From positions 1-10,407 of the forward strand of contig CALFEA010000260.1 in NCBI GenBank assembly GCA_937950385.1: a DNA stretch of 10,407 nucleotides, given 5' to 3'. The notes beneath the pieces are model-generated. The model saw only the letters and a program-made list of their open reading frames with translations. It ran no database searches and had not been told where the DNA came from. This document shows, in pieces, positions 5,887-10,407 of the stretch. Position 1 is the first letter of the stretch; every line of letters starts with the position of its first letter. The translations under genes were made by a program, and so were the position numbers. The stretch comes from an uncultured Altererythrobacter sp. Its GTDB lineage: Bacteria; Pseudomonadota; Alphaproteobacteria; Sphingomonadales; Sphingomonadaceae.

Positions 5887-7178
5887 TGCAAAAGCTCCAT
5901 ATTTCAGACAGCGATTTTGCGGTAAAGTTTGACCGTATTGTCCGCTCGCGCCGCGAAAGTGATGCAGGCGTAGAAGGCCAAGTGCGCGATATTTTGCACG
6001 AGGTAAAAGCGCGCGGCGATGCGGCTGTCATCGACTATTCCATGCGCTTTGATGGCTATGCGCTGACCGATGACAGCGATTGGGTCATCACTAGGCAAGA
6101 ATGCGCAGAAGCGTTCCAAGATTGCGCGCCAGAATTGCGCGCAGCGTTGGAACTCGCCGCGGAACGCATCCGCGCCTATCACACGGATCAATTGCCTGCG
6201 AACCGCGACTTCACCGATGATGCAGGTGTGCGCCAAGGTGCGATTTGGCGCCCCGTGGATGCCGCCGGTCTATATGTGCCAGGCGGACGAGCGGCCTACC
6301 CATCTTCCCTGCTAATGAATGCCATCCCTGCCCGCGTGGCAGGCGTTGAGCGCTTGGTTGTCGTGACGCCCACACCAAAAGGCAATGTGAACCCGCTGGT
6401 CCTCGCCGCAGCGCATCTCGCCGGTGTCGATGAGATTTGGCGGATTGGCGGCGCACAAGCCGTTGCCGCCCTTGCCTATGGCACCGACAAAATCGCACCC
6501 GTTGACGTAATAACTGGCCCCGGCAATGCCTATGTCGCTGAGGCCAAGCGCCAGCTTTACGGGGTGGTCGGCATTGATATGGTCGCGGGCCCATCAGAAA
6601 TTCTGGTGATCGCGGATAAGGACAATGATCCGGAATGGATCGCATCTGATCTGCTTTCCCAAGCCGAGCATGACCCCGCTGCACAATCCATTCTGATGAC
6701 CGATGACAAAGCCTTTGCCGCGATTGTAGAGGATTGCGTCAATGTGCAGGCCGCTCAGCTTGCAACTTCGAAAGTTGCGCAGGCCAGTTGGAAAGATCAC
6801 GGCGTGATCATTCTTTTGGACGAAATATCGCAAGCCACCGCGCTCGCCAATGAATTGGCCGCCGAGCACGTCGAACTGGCGGTGGCCGAGCCTAAGCCGT
6901 TCCTTGGCGGCATCCGCCATGCCGGCAGCATCTTCCTTGGCCGCATGACGCCCGAGGCCATTGGCGATTATGTTGCCGGGCCCAATCACGTATTGCCCAC
7001 CGGCCGCCGCGCGCGCTTTGCCAGCGGATTGTCCGTGCTCGACTTTATGAAACGCACCAGTTTTATCGAACTGGATGAGGCTGCGCTGAAAGCCATTGGC
7101 CCTGCCGCTGCAGAACTTGCCTATGCCGAAGGGCTTCCTGCCCATGCTCACTCTGTTGAAAGACGCCTGAAGAAATGA
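5886..7178 (+). CDS. hisD: Histidinol dehydrogenase
   Basis: A 430-residue, full-length HisD, catalysing the last two steps of histidine synthesis: NAD+-dependent oxidation of L-histidinol to L-histidinal and then L-histidine. Conserved blocks are YVPGGRAAYPSSLLMNAIPA (130-149), GGAQAVAALAYGT (188-200), GPGNAYVAEAK (211-221) and AGPSEILVIAD (234-244). SQAEHD carries the zinc ligands Q259 and H262; AAEHVEL carries the catalytic E327/H328 pair, and D361 and H420 complete the zinc site by comparison with E. coli HisD. The ATG shares one base with the hisG stop, and the stop overlaps the nusB start by 4 bp (ATGA), so it sits inside a tightly coupled operon. Nothing is missing. Confidence 0.98.
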   Translation: MQKLHISDSDFAVKFDRIVRSRRESDAGVEGQVRDILHEVKARGDAAVIDYSMRFDGYALTDDSDWVITRQECAEAFQDCAPELRAALELAAERIRAYHTDQLPANRDFTDDAGVRQGAIWRPVDAAGLYVPGGRAAYPSSLLMNAIPARVAGVERLVVVTPTPKGNVNPLVLAAAHLAGVDEIWRIGGAQAVAALAYGTDKIAPVDVITGPGNAYVAEAKRQLYGVVGIDMVAGPSEILVIADKDNDPEWIASDLLSQAEHDPAAQSILMTDDKAFAAIVEDCVNVQAAQLATSKVAQASWKDHGVIILLDEISQATALANELAAEHVELAVAEPKPFLGGIRHAGSIFLGRMTPEAIGDYVAGPNHVLPTGRRARFASGLSVLDFMKRTSFIELDEAALKAIGPAAAELAYAEGLPAHAHSVERRLKK

Positions 7179-7627
7179 ACACTCCTGCACGCTCACAGGC
7201 ACGATCAACCGCGCGGCTCGCCGCTGTCCAAGCGCTATACCAGCAGCAAATGGAAGGCACGAAAACGGTCAAATTGCTCGATGAATTTCACCAGCACCGT
7301 CTGGGCAAGGAAATTGACGAGACACATATGGCCGATGCCGAGGTTGAGTTTTTCGATGACATTGTCACCGGCTTTGATGCGCGGCGCGAAGAGGTGGATG
7401 GCGCCATCGCCAGCAAGCTTGCCGATGGCTGGACGATTGCCCGCATGGACAAAACCATGCTGCAAATTCTGCGCTGCGGCGCTTACGAATTGATTGCCCG
7501 CGCCGACGTTCCCAAGGCCGCCGTGATCAGCGAGTATGTCGATGTGGCCAAGGCCTTTTTCGATGATGGCGAGGCCAAATTTGTGAACGGTATTTTGGAT
7601 GCACTGGGTAAGGAAGTGCGCTCATAA
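7175..7627 (+). CDS. nusB: Transcription antitermination factor NusB
   Basis: A 150-residue all-helical NusB. With NusE (S10) it binds boxA RNA and supports antitermination of rRNA operons. The Arg-rich N-terminus (ARSQARSTARLAAVQALYQ) is the typical RNA-binding part; later blocks are FFDDIVTGFDARREEVD, LQILRCGAYELIA and AVISEYVDVAKAFFDDGEAKFVNGILD, the family's C-terminal signature. The start overlaps the hisD stop (ATGA). The stop is TAA at 7625-7627, overlapping the probable AUA start of thiL (ATAA). In many bacteria nusB neighbours ribE/ribH; here it lies between hisD and thiL, an arrangement I recall from other sphingomonads. Confidence 0.96.
   Translation: MNTPARSQARSTARLAAVQALYQQQMEGTKTVKLLDEFHQHRLGKEIDETHMADAEVEFFDDIVTGFDARREEVDGAIASKLADGWTIARMDKTMLQILRCGAYELIARADVPKAAVISEYVDVAKAFFDDGEAKFVNGILDALGKEVRS
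7610..7616 (+). promoter_or_regulatory. Shine-Dalgarno sequence of thiL, inside nusB
   Basis: The purine run AAGGAAG near the end of nusB places AGGA 9 bases before the AUA codon at 7624. It is far (more than 30 bases) from the only canonical in-frame start, TTG at 7651, which has no purine-rich sequence of its own. It therefore supports initiation at 7624. Confidence 0.6.
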
Positions 7628-8490
7628 ACGAGACCGATTTCATCGCAGCCTTGCGCAAACTTCCGCTCCATTCTGGCGCGCGCGGGCTGGATGATGATTG
7701 CGCAGTTTTAGAAGTCGGCGGCGAAACGCTGATCATCACCCATGATGCGATGACGCAAGGCACGCATTTTCGTGAAGACGCAAATATGGCCGATGTCGCT
7801 TGGAAATTGGTTGCGACCAATTTGTCCGATCTTGCCGCCAAGGGCGCAGAGCCGATTGGCGTATTGCTCGGGCATTCGCTGGGCGATGGTGATGCGCGTT
7901 TTTTGGAAGGCCTGAACGAAGCTCTGACCGCTCTCGCTGTGCCGCTGCTTGGCGGTGATACGGTGGCGCCCAAGGGTCCTCGCACTTTGGGCCTGACCGC
8001 GATTGGCCGCGCGACACACAATCCAGTCCCACCGCGTTCTGGCGCGCGCGCTGGCGATGCGATTTACGTGACTGGACAGCTTGGCGCAGCGATGCTGGGG
8101 TTTGAAGGTGATCCAGCATATCTGAACGCATTCAACCGGCCGCTGCCATTGCTGGCAGAAGGACAAGCCCTTGCCCCTTATGTCACCGCGATAATGGATG
8201 TGTCGGACGGGCTGCTGCTTGATGCATGGCGTATGGCTAAGGCGAGCGGCGCGTCTTTCAAGCTTGATAGCACGGCGATACCGGTGGCCGCCCCGCACAG
8301 ATTGGATGAATGCATCCGCTGGGGCGATGACTACCAATTGCTGTTTACAGCGGGTCCTGCAACAAAACTTCCCGTGCCCGCCAGCCACATCGGAACAGTA
8401 GAAGCCGCCGATAGTCCTGCGCTGTACTTGGATGGCAAAGCGCTAAGCCCCGAAGATGGCCTCGGTTACAGCCACACAAAACCTGCCTAA
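7624..8490 (+). CDS. thiL: Thiamine-monophosphate kinase, probable non-canonical AUA start
   Basis: ThiL phosphorylates thiamine monophosphate to thiamine pyrophosphate with ATP. Visible blocks are GLDDDCAVL (Mg2+-binding aspartates, 21-29), THDAMTQGTHF (39-49), WKLVATNLSDLAAKGAEPIG, LLGGDTVAPKGP, DVSDGLLLD and WGDDYQLLF (usually GGEDYELLF). From 7624 the protein is 288 residues and begins x-NETDFIAALRKL, matching the usual ThiL N-terminus (compare EFSLIARYF in E. coli). No ATG, GTG or TTG occurs in frame between the upstream stop at 7609 and TTG 7651; codon 7624 is ATA, where ATG would give the usual ATGA overlap with nusB. Starting at TTG 7651 would remove nine residues, most of them conserved, and lacks a Shine-Dalgarno. 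The function is certain; the start is inferred, and a sequencing error is possible. Confidence 0.93.
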   Translation: MNETDFIAALRKLPLHSGARGLDDDCAVLEVGGETLIITHDAMTQGTHFREDANMADVAWKLVATNLSDLAAKGAEPIGVLLGHSLGDGDARFLEGLNEALTALAVPLLGGDTVAPKGPRTLGLTAIGRATHNPVPPRSGARAGDAIYVTGQLGAAMLGFEGDPAYLNAFNRPLPLLAEGQALAPYVTAIMDVSDGLLLDAWRMAKASGASFKLDSTAIPVAAPHRLDECIRWGDDYQLLFTAGPATKLPVPASHIGTVEAADSPALYLDGKALSPEDGLGYSHTKPA

Positions 8491-8504
8491 ACCCCGCCTA
8501 AACC
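8485..8504 (+). repeat. Direct repeat GCCTAAACC after thiL
   Basis: The 9-mer GCCTAAACC occurs at 8485-8493, spanning the thiL stop codon, and again at 8496-8504, an 11-bp period. It is probably a small local duplication at the gene end; no role is apparent. Confidence 0.45.
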
Positions 8505-8638
8505 TAACATTAATGGCGATATGCGCAGGCCGATCCTATTCGCCCCTTGTCACCCTGCTTCAATTGCCATAGCCATGCGCCATGCGATGGGCCCGCAGAT
8601 GATGGGTTTTTCACCACGCAGGGAAGAGGGGAATTTTC

Positions 8639-10407
8639 GTGGATCTTGTTCTATTATCAATTGGGCTGGGACTGCTCGCTGTATTGTACGGCTTCGTCAC
8701 CAGCCGCCAAGTTCTCGGCGCTGATGCCGGGAATGCCAAAATGCAAGAAATTGCAGGCGCTATTCAAGAAGGTGCTCAAGCCTATTTGAACCGTCAATAT
8801 CGCACCATTGCCATGGTCGGCGTGGTCGTTGCCATTATCGTATTTTACTTCCTTGGCCCCATTCTGACAGCAGGTTTTGTTGTTGGTGCGGTTCTGTCTG
8901 GCGTTGCAGGCTATATCGGGATGAACATCTCGGTTCGCTCTAACGTTCGCACAGCTCAAGCGGCTAGCGAAGGATTGCAGCAAGGTCTGACCGTCGCGTT
9001 CCGCGCTGGCGCAGTTACGGGCATGCTGGTGGCTGGCTTGGCGCTTATCGCGATCGCTGGCTTCTTTTATGTCCTGACCGAAAGCATGGGTCTTGATCTG
9101 ACGGTCTTGGCTGAGAAACGCCAAATTATTGACGCGCTGGTTGGCCTCGCCTTTGGTTCTTCACTGATTTCAATCTTTGCACGTCTAGGCGGCGGTATCT
9201 TTACCAAGGCTGCAGACGTTGGCGCCGATTTGGTGGGTAAAGTCGAAGCGGGCATCCCAGAGGATGATCCACGCAACCCGGCCACTATCGCCGATAACGT
9301 AGGCGACAATGTCGGCGATTGCGCCGGTATGGCCGCCGATTTGTTCGAAACTTATGTTGTGACCGTTGGTGCGACTATGGTTCTGACCGCTTTGCTGTTC
9401 ACTGGCCTTGCTGGTGATGAGCTAAAAGCATTGATGAGCCTGCCGCTAATCGTTGGCGGTGTCTGCATCGTCACCTCGATCATCGGGACGTATTTCGTGC
9501 GTTTGGGTAAATCGAACAATATCATGGGCGCTTTGTATAAGGGCTTTATCACCACCGCCGTTCTGTCGATCCCTGCGATTTATTTCGCAACGGATGCAGC
9601 GATTGGTTTGGACACGCAATATAATCTGCCAGATCAAGCCTTCACTGGCATGAGCTTGTTCTGGGCCATGATGGTCGGTCTGGTAATTACGGGTTTGATC
9701 ATTTGGATCACCGAATATTATACCGGCACAGAATATCGTCCCGTTCGCTCAATCGCGAAATCATCGGAAACTGGCCACGGTACCAACGTGATCCAAGGTC
9801 TGGCGATTAGCCTTGAGTCCACAGCATTGCCAACATTGGTAATCGTTGTCGGCATCATCGTGACGTATCAATTGGCTGGCCTGATGGGCATCGCCTTTGC
9901 TGCAACGTCTATGCTGGCGCTTGCTGGTATGGTTGTGGCGCTCGATGCTTACGGCCCTGTCACTGACAATGCTGGCGGTATCGCTGAAATGGCAGAGCTG
10001 GATCAAAGCGTTCGCGACAAAACGGATGCTTTGGATGCGGTGGGCAACACCACAAAGGCTGTGACCAAAGGCTATGCCATTGGTTCTGCTGGACTGGCGG
10101 CACTGGTACTGTTCAGCGCCTACACAGCCGATCTCAAAGAGTTTTTCCCTGACCTCGAGGTCGATTTCTCTCTTGAGAATCCGTATGTGATCGTAGGCTT
10201 GCTGCTGGGCGCATTGCTCCCTTACCTCTTCGGAGCGATGGGCATGACCGCCGTTGGCCGTGCGGCTGGCGATGTTGTGGTTGATGTGCGTGCACAGTTT
10301 GCGGCGGACCCGGGCATTATGGCTGGCACCAGCCGTCCTGATTATGCCCGCACAGTGGATCTGGTAACGAAAGCAGCGATCAAGGAAATGATCCTGCCAT
10401 CCTTGCT
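8639..10407 (+). CDS. hppA: Membrane H+-translocating pyrophosphatase, K+-independent (3' truncated)
   Basis: The integral-membrane pump hydrolyses PPi and exports protons. The start is GTG at 8639 with GAGGGG 7 bases upstream; the frame is closed by TGA at 8600 and has no other start, so this choice is firm. 589 residues are visible of a family usually near 700, cut by the window edge. Hydrophobic helices alternate with the catalytic motifs [20 protein letters not shown] (190-209), [20 protein letters not shown] (219-238), [12 protein letters not shown] (358-369) and [19 protein letters not shown] (436-454). In [11 protein letters not shown]473 and T476 occupy the positions that distinguish K+-independent H+-pumps (K and T) from K+-dependent ones (A and G). 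It may capture energy from PPi made by biosynthetic reactions. A 148-bp gap from thiL, with no clear promoter or terminator, leaves open whether it has its own transcript. Confidence 0.97.
   Translation, partial: MDLVLLSIGLGLLAVLYGFVTSRQVLGADAGNAKMQEIAGAIQEGAQAYLNRQYRTIAMVGVVVAIIVFYFLGPILTAGFVVGAVLSGVAGYIGMNISVRSNVRTAQAASEGLQQGLTVAFRAGAVTGMLVAGLALIAIAGFFYVLTESMGLDLTVLAEKRQIIDALVGLAFGSSLISIFARLGGGIFTKAADVGADLVGKVEAGIPEDDPRNPATIADNVGDNVGDCAGMAADLFETYVVTVGATMVLTALLFTGLAGDELKALMSLPLIVGGVCIVTSIIGTYFVRLGKSNNIMGALYKGFITTAVLSIPAIYFATDAAIGLDTQYNLPDQAFTGMSLFWAMMVGLVITGLIIWITEYYTGTEYRPVRSIAKSSETGHGTNVIQGLAISLESTALPTLVIVVGIIVTYQLAGLMGIAFAATSMLALAGMVVALDAYGPVTDNAGGIAEMAELDQSVRDKTDALDAVGNTTKAVTKGYAIGSAGLAALVLFSAYTADLKEFFPDLEVDFSLENPYVIVGLLLGALLPYLFGAMGMTAVGRAAGDVVVDVRAQFAADPGIMAGTSRPDYARTVDLVTKAAIKEMILPSL

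Noticed and set aside
8547..8575. Possible hppA promoter with TTGTCA at 8547-8552
   Set aside because: The -35 match is fair but no acceptable -10 hexamer occurs 16-18 bp downstream.
8591..8610. Possible terminator ending in GGGTTTTT before hppA
   Set aside because: Only about three base pairs (CCC/GGG) can form across a long loop.
9300..9345. [13 protein letters not shown] in HppA seemed to differ from GDVAGMGADLFES of other pyrophosphatases
   Set aside because: This variant is the form I recall for K+-independent alphaproteobacterial enzymes, so it is not unusual.

Overview
The window is a stretch of ordinary-looking chromosome from an alphaproteobacterium, most likely of the Sphingomonadales (Erythrobacteraceae/Sphingomonadaceae type). 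I infer this from three things: the protein sequences; a short, HisZ-dependent type of HisG; and the order hisG-hisD-nusB-thiL followed by a K+-independent H+-pyrophosphatase. No mobile element, CRISPR array, tRNA or rRNA was seen. Thirteen protein genes fill the window. The first (a glutathione S-transferase) is cut at its 5' end and the last (hppA) at its 3' end. No gene-free stretch exceeds about 150 bases.

Left part (1-1602): a GST-family gene runs rightwards and converges on a leftward J-domain co-chaperone gene. Between them lies a short intergenic region with three 10-bp GAGGCCA-type repeats. The J-domain gene is divergent from bolA, with about 50 bp between the starts. That gap carries an inverted repeat overlapping the J-domain start site.

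Middle part (1330-4071): bolA, a Nudix hydrolase, a short-chain dehydrogenase, an epoxide-hydrolase-like alpha/beta hydrolase and a tiny acidic amphi-Trp protein all run rightwards with gaps of -4, 22, 3 and 12 bp, so they probably form one transcription unit. The catalytic residues of the Nudix and hydrolase proteins look complete. The dehydrogenase has Asp where the classical SDR catalytic Asn is expected. A DUF2332 gene faces this run tail to tail, with 4 bp between stop codons.

Right part (4076-10407): DUF2332 (leftward) and hisG (rightward) start from a shared 65-bp region that contains a perfect TATAAT box. hisG, hisD, nusB and thiL are joined by 1-nt and 4-nt overlaps, coupling two histidine-biosynthesis enzymes to an antitermination factor and the last enzyme of thiamine pyrophosphate synthesis. 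After 148 bp comes hppA, a membrane H+-pyrophosphatase starting with GTG; it uses the PPi released by biosynthetic reactions such as that of HisG.

The most unusual observation is the thiL start. Its conserved N-terminus and a well-placed Shine-Dalgarno sequence point to an AUA codon where ATG is expected, overlapping the nusB stop codon (ATAA instead of the usual ATGA). The only canonical alternative is a TTG nine codons downstream with no visible ribosome binding site. I see no convincing new defence, mobile or multi-gene novel system here.
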